DNA of 64,000 bases from Fibrobacter succinogenes (GTDB lineage: Bacteria; Fibrobacterota; Fibrobacteria; Fibrobacterales; Fibrobacteraceae), in NCBI GenBank assembly GCA_902791475.1, contig CADAWC010000004.1:56081-120080 (forward strand). Reading direction: 5' to 3'. This document shows positions 26,801-33,358 of this stretch, in pieces; the stretch's first letter is position 1, and each line of letters begins with the position of its first letter. The notes under the pieces are model-generated. The model did not search any database. It saw nothing but the letters and a program-made list of their open reading frames with translations, and was not told the origin of the DNA. A program made the position numbers and the translations under genes.

Positions 26801-28002
26801 GTGAAAACTTTACGCTTGCCCAGCTTTACGAAGAACAGGGCGTGACTCCGTTCCAGTATTACCTCTATGGCTTGGGTCTTGGCAATGGATATCGTAGCCG
26901 TGGGCTTTGGAACATCGTGACCGGCAACATGGGACTTACGGATCGCGAAGATTTCACGGGCTTTGCGCAGTACCGTAACAGGCATGTGGATACTCTTGTC
27001 TATCAGGGCTCATTCCGCAATTCTGTGTCTCGTTCTTTGCAGATTTCTACGGGCTTTACCTTGCCGTTCTGGGATATTTCTGTTTCGACGGACTTCCAGT
27101 GGAAAGAGGACTTCTCGCAGTCTCGTGAATACCCGCTGTATATCGATACGACGACGCTCCTCCCGAGATTTGGCGTTGGGCTTTCGATCCCGAATATCGC
27201 CCAGAAGGTATCTTTGCTCAACAGCTTCCGTAGCGTGAGCTTGAATAGCCGCTTTGACTATAGCCGCTCCGTGACGAAACGTCCGTTCCAGAGTGCCGAA
27301 GATTCTTGGGCGAAGGTCTTGAACTTCAACCCGCTTATTCGAGTGTCCTTCTTGACGCAGAACAACTTGCGTATCGAAAATAGCGTGCGCATGAAGATTG
27401 AATCGACGGATCGCCGCCCGAAGCAGGAAGTGATTTCTAATCCGTGCTTCCCGCGCGATGACGATGATGAATGTAGGGATACGACAAGCTACTTCTTGAA
27501 AACCCCGTGGATGCACACATCGCTTTATAACGATTTTGCCATTAACGTTGGTGATGACATCTCGATTTCGTATCCGCTGAAGCTTGACAAGGGCTTCCAG
27601 CTTTGGAAGTGGTACTTTAAGCTCAAGAACGATATTGACTTGAAGCTCACGGCCGGTTACGATTACAAGAAGACCATCCGCAAGGAATACGAACCTGTGG
27701 AAGGCTACGACATGATGAACAAGGAATCCGGTACGGACGGGGTCTTTGTGCAGTGGCATTATGATTCTGGAGTGGATCCTTTCGTGGCTTACAAGCCGAA
27801 GCTTGAATTGACCTATCGCACGGTTCCGTCGAGAACGCATGAATGGTTTATCCGTCCGAGTGCCTCTTACACGTTCAACAAGATGGCATCGCTGAGTTCG
27901 TACATCGAATACAGGCAGATTTACGAAAAGCTGGATGACGAAACGGCCCACATGCGCCAGATTCTCCAGTTCGAACTTGCGTTGATGCTGAGATTTGACT
28001 AG
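20815..28002 (+). CDS. sprA: SprA-like type IX secretion outer-membrane translocon
   Basis: A giant exported protein (about 2,395 aa) resembling SprA/Sov, the large beta-barrel pore of the type IX secretion system. Recognisable segments include LVEDFESTSTG with SWYQASPPG, WGGIMRPNSSYYHDLSEMKY with IDLGLVSEDL, YDTEDINRNGSLDKD, and ELKNGWRRWRIPLNQYD. A long amphipathic beta-strand-rich second half ends in LQFELALMLRF. The TTG at 20815 is chosen because it begins a normal signal peptide (MRFRKFFKSALWGFAASSIV...VWSQ) and because the frame upstream crosses the AIPR terminator. Unusual is a Ser/Ala/Pro/Val low-complexity spacer of roughly 100 residues right after the signal peptide, before the first conserved block. 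Confidence 0.88.
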   Translation: MRFRKFFKSALWGFAASSIVAVGSVWSQDGTLSSYESLFDDELFQDVPAPKSTASVASSSSAPAPASSAVAPASSAALAKPQSQPSVAVSSASAPASSAVAPKSSAIASSASKPASSAVAPKSSSSVAKSSSSVKAPSSSSVVKISSSASVKSSTSVASASEASDDTPDAWTPSIKYIPVPKSTSPLDGLLPMGGIGMRSGLMNTSKGQVFSHDIDVATREIDVTEKHVNSVSRTDTTVLWTSHYPELADYVSDMYDVGRKRLWLNGLVGQNDGGYEAPETGSVFDITIPVNMPAWMKDFGFNKPKLMLKGSMDVRFKGYGEKDDAEGSTKTSLWPSPSLDYNPSFMVEGKIGPYITVEIKNVDEGLGSQNEVRVVYEESFKGEFEDYILQRVEAGTTNLSLTGTEFTGYSENHQGLFGIKADWKLGDWKLTTIASQDGGQQEEYSIKANESTTEFQVTDKQFIAFRYYFLNHEARKAYVEEAIQGRSTSNYPVTGLKLYKRSALNTSDNVIKNVEVVYTTPQGATITKTVDRMMEIPSSDFSYDARTGILKINGVNRNTLIAANYSNKNRKGKELRNGGNAVLIQWDATLSELTDIDKLMLRNVYSIGISDASANSFVLRMKNKSGISGNYLKTLGLADTTSGTPLVNDATIFKKDSVGSYTGEMWLPCKPVSEYSGERAAERARANCLEPLRNLDSSSAMTQLYTLPVYNLNRYTSQFYFESVGKRRNSMISVRDPNSSYSVNSGSCMDISPGSEKVTAGSTTLIRGTDYEVNYELGQIELLSERALDPNKEIKVKFECEPLFEVDNKLLLGARAELPLDLYGFGAGSVFGITALYRSQSTTAEVPTLGNEPYSSFLWGFNVRLQDSVQALTDLVNAIPGINTTASSSWRVEAEFAGSRHNANTSKTQTALVEDFESTSTGLVFPLSRLSWYQASPPGGDSSDVRTYIENQDYKHQGEFIWHSNNTELYKYIYDNVGNSDVDNQHLTVLKMTLRPNDNLMGNSWGGIMRPNSSYYHDLSEMKYVEVVARGNSGSIFIDLGLVSEDLSINGEAPNGIYNGENQLGMTTAQHDRGLDGKTGVDETRLVWNCRVSGCDSREETALNVDASVTDIAGDNFKDLDEESDPPKSINGTEGNLGERSYDTEDINRNGSLDKDISFVRYRIDLSNTDGLDYEELKNGWRRWRIPLNQYDTIVSATGNTYKEILAEAQFTRLWLGRLNPGVAEAKVQIVSLGVLGNAWEETTVAGLYRTTSSENSQIVEVNGVENHVKESMATRDTTYIKVSTINNRENAKTYFKSPNTVTERDADSNAPLKETALVLDYHNMSPGQEVGVTRLFETDTKNFSSYKSLKMEIHYETKASKVPVRFALQFGEGSIDGSSDYYEWSFRPRNLDKSSCTPDRVQDCHEQNWIDNAFAMNVSDFSDLKRGRHPPYLEPVVKKLDGEREEKLRLVGNPSITKVDWIRFVIIADSSASPEDLEGTFWINDLRLSDMDTEWGYAARVNGQVNFADFISLSGAVRYQDGDFATLSNSGRSPKPDLATAASQLDVSADISIALNKFLDDSLGYHIPMSLGYHSTTKRPYMKPTDDMMLKKSSFVDLTGDMFQGDLAVDSDDEENRLRDNAESKGYESYAQDLSFSISYHKDYKARESKLAEFFSQAFLERPALSYSYHQSEGRSTTSADSTYSYHTLIEYKLGTFSMFKFKPFEGLSKYSWLKDLSKTEFEPWPQTFDLTLFDFNYVRYVNQTRDPDFVEPQVDKVVTYTAELNHKLNMRWNILSFLSVNYGVNIRRDMFGGGDREGFTKENFFSFDEGGLFASGYIFDHDHSDRKVYVSRDSLVIIPTDTIAKNNMAIDLQNPDSYEIRYDTTSFYKVDSVGHREYGRAYGILRNERSRNQQFRINFNPKLIPFLPFNMQFSSDFNQQKTIPDDFDFFDPSNVEKNYWTISQTNRFEFTPALKIVELANMFGKDNAVSGFFNKLKWREIKFNWNASTNTIGENFTLAQLYEEQGVTPFQYYLYGLGLGNGYRSRGLWNIVTGNMGLTDREDFTGFAQYRNRHVDTLVYQGSFRNSVSRSLQISTGFTLPFWDISVSTDFQWKEDFSQSREYPLYIDTTTLLPRFGVGLSIPNIAQKVSLLNSFRSVSLNSRFDYSRSVTKRPFQSAEDSWAKVLNFNPLIRVSFLTQNNLRIENSVRMKIESTDRRPKQEVISNPCFPRDDDDECRDTTSYFLKTPWMHTSLYNDFAINVGDDISISYPLKLDKGFQLWKWYFKLKNDIDLKLTAGYDYKKTIRKEYEPVEGYDMMNKESGTDGVFVQWHYDSGVDPFVAYKPKLELTYRTVPSRTHEWFIRPSASYTFNKMASLSSYIEYRQIYEKLDDETAHMRQILQFELALMLRFD

Positions 28003-28015
28003 GAGCGCTTGCGCC

Positions 28016-29083
28016 ATGTCTAAAACTAGAGTCGCAGTCGGCATGAGCGGTGGCGTGGATTCGTCCGTGGCCGCTCTTCTTTTGCAACAGCAGGGTTACG
28101 AAGTCGTGGGCGTGACGCTCCGCGTTTTGCCCGATGTCGACGGTGCCTTCGATGCAGAAAATGATCCGAGTGTAGTCCGTGCGAAGATGATTGCCGAAAA
28201 GCTTGGCATCGAGCATCATGTGGCGAACTGCTCCGATGCTTTTACGGGTGAAGTTTTGAAACGCTGCCATGCGGATTTTTCGCAGGCGCGTACGCCGAAT
28301 CCTTGCTGCTATTGCAATCGCTTTATCAAGTTCGGCTGGATGATGGATTACGCCAAATCGCTCGGCGCGGAATTCTTGGCGACAGGGCATTACGTGCGCA
28401 TCGAAGAAGTGAATGGTGTGCGCAGGCTTTTGCGTGGGCGAGACCCCGGCAAGGACCAGAGCTACTTTTTGTTCTGGGTTCCCGATGAACGTCGCAATCA
28501 TGTGCTTACGCCGCTTGGAACGTACGTGAAAAGCGAAGTGCGCGAAATCGCCGAACAGAACGGCTTTGTGAACGCCAAGACGGGCGACAGCCAGGACATT
28601 TGTTTTGATATTTACGGTTCGCAGTACACTGAATTTTTGAAGGACCGCTTTGGCGAGATGACGCGCCCGGGCCGCTTCGTGGATGAGAAGGGCAAAGTGT
28701 GGAATACGCACAATGGGTTCCATAAGTACACGGTCGGTCAGCGCAAAGGTCTGGGCGTGGCGATTGGCGTGCCTGCGTTCGTGAAGCATGTGGACCCCGA
28801 AACGGGTGACATACTCGTGACAGGCGACAAGTCGTCGGTCTGCTTTGACCGCGTGGAAATGGTCCATTGCGAATGGCACGGCGGTGCGCGGGAGGTCGGG
28901 ACGACGTTCCGCGCCGAAGGCATGGTGCGTTACCGCCAGCGGGCGGTTGGCTGCGAAATTACCATTGTCGATACAAATAAGGCGGTCGCCGTCTTTGACG
29001 AACCGCTCTTTGCTGTGACGCCCGGACAGTGTGCAGTCTTTTACGATGGCGACATGGTCCTCGGCGGCGGACAAATTGTGTAG
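28016..29083 (+). CDS. mnmA: tRNA-specific 2-thiouridylase MnmA
   Basis: A 355-aa MnmA, which puts the 2-thio group on wobble uridine 34 of tRNA for Lys, Glu and Gln, working on the same base as MnmE. It has the PP-loop GMSGGVDSSVAA, the cysteine region NPCCYCNRFIKFG, the second catalytic Cys in GDSQDICF, and TVGQRKGLGVA. The ATG at 28016 follows AGGAG, which overlaps the sprA stop region; sprA ends 13 nt upstream, so mnmA is probably translated from the sprA transcript as well. The domain order and length are complete. Confidence 0.95.
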   Translation: MSKTRVAVGMSGGVDSSVAALLLQQQGYEVVGVTLRVLPDVDGAFDAENDPSVVRAKMIAEKLGIEHHVANCSDAFTGEVLKRCHADFSQARTPNPCCYCNRFIKFGWMMDYAKSLGAEFLATGHYVRIEEVNGVRRLLRGRDPGKDQSYFLFWVPDERRNHVLTPLGTYVKSEVREIAEQNGFVNAKTGDSQDICFDIYGSQYTEFLKDRFGEMTRPGRFVDEKGKVWNTHNGFHKYTVGQRKGLGVAIGVPAFVKHVDPETGDILVTGDKSSVCFDRVEMVHCEWHGGAREVGTTFRAEGMVRYRQRAVGCEITIVDTNKAVAVFDEPLFAVTPGQCAVFYDGDMVLGGGQIV

Positions 29084-29152
29084 AGCTAGGTTGTAGGTTA
29101 TAGGAATTAGGTTTTAGGAAACGTCATCCTGGCGCCAACCGGGAATCCCCCT
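29084..29152. repeat. Intergenic repeat tract and REP-like palindrome
   Basis: TAGGTTGTAGGTTATAGGAA-type repeats (29089-29120) precede a GTCATCCTGGCGCCAACCGG palindrome (29123-29150), related to the one at 9071. Confidence 0.5.
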
Positions 29153-29240
29153 TTCATATTTGCAAAAAATGCTATTAGTGGTATTTTGTTTATATTCTTA
29201 GAAGGCTATAAACAAATTCTAGAGAGAGAGAAGTGTGTTT

Positions 29241-29267
29241 ATGAAAAGATTGTCTACCGATTTTTAG
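29241..29267 (+). CDS. Possible 8-codon leader cistron
   Basis: ATG-AAA-AGA-TTG-TCT-ACC-GAT-TTT-TAG would encode MKRLSTDF. A purine-rich AGAGAGAGAAG lies upstream, and its stop codon merges with the GGAGG ribosome site of the following lipoprotein gene (TAGGAGG). It could couple translation into the lipoprotein, or be chance. Too short for any other evidence. Confidence 0.3.
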   Translation: MKRLSTDF

Positions 29268-29276
29268 GAGGTTCCT

Positions 29277-30020
29277 ATGAAACGAACAAATCTAATTTTC
29301 GTAACAACATCTATGATTGCTTCATTGATGCTCTGTGCATGCTCTGATGACGGTGAGCCTAATACAATGGCTTGGGATCCTTCGATCGTTTCATCGAGTT
29401 TCTCTTCTAATGCAGCTTATTCCGAAACAAACCGTCAAGTCAGTTCGTCATCGACTGAAGATTTTTTAGAGCAACGTAAATTTTCAAATTATTTGTCGCA
29501 GTTTGTTTCGCCTGGAGAAAATTCCATAAATTTTGATAGCCATGTGGTGGCGTTTAACGCAGGTGGCTTTTCAAATAAATGTGAAGAAGCTGTGGTGCGA
29601 TACGATGTAGATGGAAATGTTATTCCTTTGAGCTCCTTTTCCGAAGAACTCTTTGCAGAATGTTTCCCAAAGACGGCTCCTTTATTAAGCAAAAAGTTTT
29701 CATTAGAAATGGAAACTGTTAAATTCTACGCTGTTATTATGGATATGGCTGATGACCCTACGTTTGCGGTATTAAGCAGATTTGCTACTGATGAAATTTA
29801 TTTTAATGTAGTGTACCCCGGTGGAGTATGTATTCTTGCAACATGGGGTCCTCGTATTATATATTTAGTTGCTGATACAGAAGGCTTTGTTCAAGAGGAA
29901 GACATTCCTATTGCAGGCAAAATTGTTCAAAGTGAAATATGGAAATGTAACGAATCAGGGTCCGCCGGTTTGCCCAATGTAAAAATTGGTGGCGAATGGT
30001 ATAACGAATCGTTGCTGTAA
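29277..30020 (+). CDS. Hypothetical lipoprotein
   Basis: A 247-aa protein with a lipoprotein signal (lipobox LCAC, Cys at about residue 22) followed by a short Ser-rich linker (SSSFSSNAAYSETNRQVSSSS). No known domain is recognised in the remainder, which has four conserved-looking cysteines (NKCEEAV, AECFP, GGVCIL, WKCNES) and mixed alpha/beta content. AGGAGG with good spacing supports the start. Its stop codon directly abuts the stop of the convergent batE gene with no spacer. It is less codon-biased than neighbouring housekeeping genes. Probably surface or periplasmic; function unknown. Confidence 0.75.
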   Translation: MKRTNLIFVTTSMIASLMLCACSDDGEPNTMAWDPSIVSSSFSSNAAYSETNRQVSSSSTEDFLEQRKFSNYLSQFVSPGENSINFDSHVVAFNAGGFSNKCEEAVVRYDVDGNVIPLSSFSEELFAECFPKTAPLLSKKFSLEMETVKFYAVIMDMADDPTFAVLSRFATDEIYFNVVYPGGVCILATWGPRIIYLVADTEGFVQEEDIPIAGKIVQSEIWKCNESGSAGLPNVKIGGEWYNESLL

Positions 30021-30791
30021 TTACTTCACAATCCCGACTTCGCTGAGTTTCACGAATCCGCGGATTTTTTCGCCGAGGCGTATTTCTGCAAAGTTTCCTT
30101 GTTCGCCGAGGACTTCAAAGCTTGTGCCTTCGCTGAGCGTGTTGAGCGTTTGCGATTTGTCGCTCGGAGCGCTCGTCACGTCGGCGCTTGAGGCTGTTAC
30201 GTCGCCCGTGATATCCGTTTCTAGCGTGTACATTTTGTAGAGTGCGCTTGCGCCAACGGTGCAGAGGATGACGCTCATGCCGAACACGATGCCCGTGCAA
30301 ATGTTCTTGCCGCGGCTGCCGTTCACGAACCTGCGGGCGAGAATTACGAGTGCAATTGCCCAAAAGAGAACGAGCGAAATGTTCATCTGGCTCTTGAGCG
30401 AAATCGCGTGGTGCAAGTCCATGAGCCCTTCGAGAATCGGATTCTCTTCTTCGTCGCCTTCTTTGTCGCGAGTCTTCGTCTGTGCGAAATGCAGATTGTG
30501 CTGGATGTCGTCATCGCTTGGATGCAAACGCAGGGCTGACTTGTAGTAGAAAATCGCAAAGCCGAGTTTCCCGCTGCGGTAATAGGCGTTGCCTAGATTG
30601 TAATAGAGGTCTGCATTGACTATGCCTTCGTCAACGCATGTGCGCCATTCGTCAATCGCGCGTTCAAAATCGTTTTCGTTATAAGCCTTGGTGCCGGCTT
30701 CGAGGCCGTTGCATTTGTCGGCGGCGCTTGCTGCGGAGGTGAGGAGGAGCGCTGCGGCGATCGTCAAAATAATCTGCTTAAAGTTCTTCAT
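30021..30791 (-). CDS. batE: BatE-like TPR/SH3 membrane protein
   Basis: About 256 aa. Signal peptide (to about residue 24), then tetratricopeptide repeats (AGTKAYNENDFERAIDEWRT; ADLYYNLGNAYYRSGKLGFA), two membrane helices around 135-190 (LVLFWAIALVILA; GIVFGMSVILCTVGASAL), and a C-terminal bacterial SH3 domain (LSEGTSFEVLGEQGNFAEIR). This matches BatE of the Bacteroides aerotolerance (Bat) system, whose genes often accompany MoxR and VWA proteins. It starts 13 nt after batD. The start at 30791 is chosen because it begins the signal peptide; the frame is open much further upstream inside batD. The role is thought to concern envelope stress; mechanism unknown. Confidence 0.83.
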   Translation of the reverse strand: MKNFKQIILTIAAALLLTSAASAADKCNGLEAGTKAYNENDFERAIDEWRTCVDEGIVNADLYYNLGNAYYRSGKLGFAIFYYKSALRLHPSDDDIQHNLHFAQTKTRDKEGDEEENPILEGLMDLHHAISLKSQMNISLVLFWAIALVILARRFVNGSRGKNICTGIVFGMSVILCTVGASALYKMYTLETDITGDVTASSADVTSAPSDKSQTLNTLSEGTSFEVLGEQGNFAEIRLGEKIRGFVKLSEVGIVK

Positions 30792-30804
30792 GTTTTTACC
30801 GACG

Positions 30805-32628
30805 CTACTTGAGTTTTTCGAGGCTTTCGCAGAGTTTTTCAACATCTGCGAGCATTTGGGACTGTTCTTCGGTCGAAGCTGTGACCGGAGCAAAACGCAC
30901 AAACGAGCATTTTTCAAGCCAACTGTTGATGGCTTCAATCGTTTCTTCCTTGACGCCGCGCTTTGAAAGTTCCTGCTTCATTTGCGGGCGGGTCATGCCC
31001 TTGAATTCGACGTTCGTCAAATTGCTGAGGTAATCGATAAGGCCATTTTCGAGTGCTGCGAAGAAAGCCTTGCCGTCGCCATTCTTGAGGGCCGCACGGG
31101 CGTTTGCGAACTTTTCCTTGAGCAACTTGTTTGCCTTACCCTTGCGGACGAGCGCCGTGTTGCTGTTGCGCTTGCGGCTTCGCGTGATGGCAAAGTTTGC
31201 AATCAGGTAGAATGGAATGGCTGCGAGGAAAAGAATCCAGAAGAGCACGCTCCTATGCGGGGCTGCCGTTTCGGACTTGTCCGTAATCGGGTGAATAAAG
31301 CGGATGTCGCTGCCGAGGAATTCAATTTCTTGCTTTTGGACGACAGGAGCCGAGGTGCCCGTGCCTGCGGAAACCGGAGCTTGATAAACGGGTTCTGCGG
31401 GGGCGTCGCTCTTTTCAACTTCGATGGTCCACGGGCCTGCCGATGCTGTTTCGTACTTCTTTTTAGCGGGGTTGAACCAGGAATATGTAATGGCGGGTAT
31501 TTCGAAGGTTCCCTTTTTCTTCGGGTAGAGGAACACCTTGATGTTTTTCGTGGTGACAACCTTGTTGCCCTTGACTTTCTTGTCGATGCTGTTTTCGGGG
31601 GGCACCGAGCGGAATTCGCTAAAGTCGGGGAGTTTCGGGTCCGTGATGGTGCCCGGAGTGCCGTCGCCCTTGATGCTGATCGCGAGTGTCAATGCTTCGC
31701 CAACCTTGAGGTTTGTGCGGTCAAAGTTAGCGCTAAAGCTGTAGTTACCGACCATGCCCGAGAAATCTTCGGGCTTGCCTTCGGTCGGGAGCGGGAGAAC
31801 GGTGATAGAAAGTGGGGCGGTGGAGGTTTCCGTTTCGATGGATTCCTGTTTGACGCTTCTGCTGGAGAATGACATGCCGCCCATTTGCTTCTTTTCTTCG
31901 ACAACTTTGGGTTCGCCGAGCTTGGTGTACTTGAACTTGAATGGCGGAATTTGGAGCGTGCCGCTCTTGGTCGGGCTAAGCCATGCAAATTTTGCGGATG
32001 CCTTCATTTCGCGGCGTGCACCTTCGACCGGCTTGAAATCCAGATTCGAGAGGTCGTTGCGGTGGACGATGAAATCGTTGCCGGTGCTCATGTCGGTCGC
32101 CTGGAGGCCACCTTGGAAATGCTCAAAAGTGTGGAGACTGAGGGTGACGCTGAACTGTTCACCTTCGTAAATGGACTTTTTGCTCGGGGTAAGGCTTACG
32201 GCGAGTGCGTCGTCGCTATAGGAACGTTGAACGCTGACCGGGATTTTGCTGCTCACGACATTGGCTTCACCGCCAATCATCCATGTGAGCGTTCCGAGGT
32301 CCTGCGTACCGGTCTTTTTCGGGGCTCTGACTTTAAAAGAATAGACGCGAGCCTTGTAAGGCCTTCCGCCTCCGCCGAAAAACGAGTTGAAAATATCGTC
32401 CATGTCCGGGCGCATCACCTGGTCGGTACTGTCGAGCCCGAGAAACTTGAAATTGTTGCGTGTTTCGAGGCGGAGCGCACCTCTGTCCTGCGGGAGTTCC
32501 TGAATCGGAACAACGAACTGCAAATTGAATGTCTGACCCGCTTCGATGCGGTCGCTATCGACTTGAAGAGATGGCTTTGCGTTTACAAGTGCTGTTAATC
32601 CGAGACATAAAAGCAAAAATCGTTTCAT
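30805..32628 (-). CDS. batD: BatD-like membrane protein
   Basis: About 607 aa. Signal peptide MKRFLLLCLGLTALVNA, then a long periplasmic region of repeated beta-sandwich modules typical of BatD (SLQVDSDRIEAGQTFNLQF; LTPSKKSIYEGEQFSVTLSL; FDRTNLKVGEALTLAISIKG). One membrane helix follows (about 460-480, VLFWILFLAAIPFYLIANFA), then a cytoplasmic helical tail rich in Lys/Leu. A Gly-rich loop FFGGGGRP sits near residue 85. With batE it forms a two-gene operon. batA, batB and moxR are not in this window. The start at 32628 fits the signal peptide; the extension to 32667 is dismissed. Confidence 0.88.
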   Translation of the reverse strand: MKRFLLLCLGLTALVNAKPSLQVDSDRIEAGQTFNLQFVVPIQELPQDRGALRLETRNNFKFLGLDSTDQVMRPDMDDIFNSFFGGGGRPYKARVYSFKVRAPKKTGTQDLGTLTWMIGGEANVVSSKIPVSVQRSYSDDALAVSLTPSKKSIYEGEQFSVTLSLHTFEHFQGGLQATDMSTGNDFIVHRNDLSNLDFKPVEGARREMKASAKFAWLSPTKSGTLQIPPFKFKYTKLGEPKVVEEKKQMGGMSFSSRSVKQESIETETSTAPLSITVLPLPTEGKPEDFSGMVGNYSFSANFDRTNLKVGEALTLAISIKGDGTPGTITDPKLPDFSEFRSVPPENSIDKKVKGNKVVTTKNIKVFLYPKKKGTFEIPAITYSWFNPAKKKYETASAGPWTIEVEKSDAPAEPVYQAPVSAGTGTSAPVVQKQEIEFLGSDIRFIHPITDKSETAAPHRSVLFWILFLAAIPFYLIANFAITRSRKRNSNTALVRKGKANKLLKEKFANARAALKNGDGKAFFAALENGLIDYLSNLTNVEFKGMTRPQMKQELSKRGVKEETIEAINSWLEKCSFVRFAPVTASTEEQSQMLADVEKLCESLEKLK

Positions 32629-32706
32629 AGCCCATAATTTACCAAATTTTAACGAGCGAGATTGCAATATATTGGTGAAATCGCGGATTTGTTCGTGTCA
32701 ATGGCG

Positions 32707-32728
32707 ATGCCGGAACGGTGTCCGGCAT
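32707..32728. repeat. ATGCCGG palindrome
   Basis: ATGCCGGAACGGTGTCCGGCAT: 7-bp perfect inverted repeat with an 8-nt spacer, followed by GACAATG. Belongs to the palindromic intergenic repeats seen through the window. Confidence 0.5.
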
Positions 32729-32798
32729 GACAATGTTGAAGATGTGAACCATTTGCGTCGGTTTTTTAAAAATTTGCCCAAATTTATATTTTTCCCCC

Positions 32799-32827
32799 TT
32801 GAAACGTTAGTAAAATTTTGTTAATAT
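32799..32827 (+). promoter_or_regulatory. Promoter of micropeptide gene copy 1
   Basis: TTGAAA (32799-32804), 17-nt spacer, TAATAT (32822-32827). A GGCGCC palindrome follows at the expected start site, then a short leader with AAGGAG. The second copy has the same layout. Confidence 0.75.
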
Positions 32828-32857
32828 TGGCGCCGTCAAAAACAAGGAGTCAAAACA

Positions 32858-32920
32858 ATGTACTGCATTCTCGCCGCCCTCTTGATTAAGAGCTTTAAGA
32901 AATACGCAAAGCGCGCTTAA
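32858..32920 (+). CDS. 20-aa cationic hydrophobic micropeptide, copy 1
   Basis: Encodes MYCILAALLIKSFKKYAKRA. The first ten residues are hydrophobic with one Cys; the last ten carry four Lys and one Arg, so the peptide could insert in or lie on a membrane. A strong AAGGAG sits 8 nt before the ATG, a consensus-like promoter lies 31 nt upstream, and a good terminator follows, making an independent unit. A second copy 329 bp downstream encodes exactly the same peptide, yet the DNA differs at four third positions, which argues for selection on the peptide. No known family is recognised. Candidates are a type I toxin-like peptide, a small membrane regulator, or a secreted signal. Confidence 0.75.
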   Translation: MYCILAALLIKSFKKYAKRA

Positions 32921-32959
32921 TCGAAAAAGATTTTTCTCTCTCTCCAAATAATGAACGCG

Positions 32960-32990
32960 ATGCCACGGTTTTCCGTGGCTTTGCTTTTTT
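32960..32990 (+). terminator. Terminator of micropeptide gene copy 1
   Basis: GCCACGG-TTTT-CCGTGGC followed by TTTGCTTTTTT, about 40 nt after the stop codon. Confidence 0.85.
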
Positions 32991-33005
32991 ATGAAGATGT
33001 GTATG

Positions 33006-33053
33006 GCGACCCCGGCACCCCGGAACCAGTCCGGGGCAGGCTCCAGCCGGGGT
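33006..33053. repeat. CCCCGG-rich palindromic repeat
   Basis: A GC-rich mosaic of nested inverted repeats (ACCCCGGCACC; CCCCGGAACCAGTCCGGGG; CCAGCCGGGGTGACA) inserted between the two micropeptide units. Confidence 0.55.
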
Positions 33054-33125
33054 GACAAGTGTCGGGTGGCATTTTGGTATGGACGAAATGTCCAAAAAAG
33101 TTGCCGAAATATATACTAAATTCCC

Positions 33126-33154
33126 TTGACGTGTTAGTAAAACTTTGTTAATAT
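33126..33154 (+). promoter_or_regulatory. Promoter of micropeptide gene copy 2
   Basis: TTGACG (33126-33131), 17-nt spacer, TAATAT (33149-33154), then the same TTGGCGCCGTCAAAAACAAG leader as copy 1. The spacer differs from copy 1 at a few positions but its length is kept. Confidence 0.75.
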
Positions 33155-33186
33155 TGGCGCCGTCAAAAACAAGGAGTCAAAAAACA

Positions 33187-33249
33187 ATGTACTGCATTCT
33201 CGCCGCCCTCTTGATCAAGAGCTTTAAGAAGTACGCAAAGCGTGCCTAA
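33187..33249 (+). CDS. 20-aa cationic hydrophobic micropeptide, copy 2
   Basis: Encodes the same 20 residues as the unit at 32858. Differences are ATT/ATC (codon 10), AAA/AAG (15), CGC/CGT (19) and GCT/GCC (20), all silent. The leader is two A residues longer before the ATG. It has its own promoter and a separate terminator whose sequence is unrelated to that of copy 1, so the duplication covers promoter, leader and coding region only. It lies 110 nt upstream of malQ but is closed off by the terminator, so it is not an obvious malQ leader peptide. Confidence 0.75.
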   Translation: MYCILAALLIKSFKKYAKRA

Positions 33250-33278
33250 TTCTATAAAGAACGATTAAGAATAAGAAT

Positions 33279-33306
33279 TGGTCTCGGGTTTCCGAGCCTT
33301 TTTTTA
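33279..33306 (+). terminator. Terminator of micropeptide gene copy 2
   Basis: GGTCTCGG-GTTT-CCGAGCC (one bulge) followed by seven Ts. Confidence 0.8.
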
Positions 33307-33358
33307 TTTGCTAGTAATTTAAAAGATTCTTTTACAAAATTAGAGTTATATTTGAAGC

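Noticed and set aside
24631..26985. 784-aa open frame on the minus strand within sprA
   Set aside because: The long Arg/Val/Ile-rich product without motifs mirrors sprA codon usage; no ribosome site or promoter.
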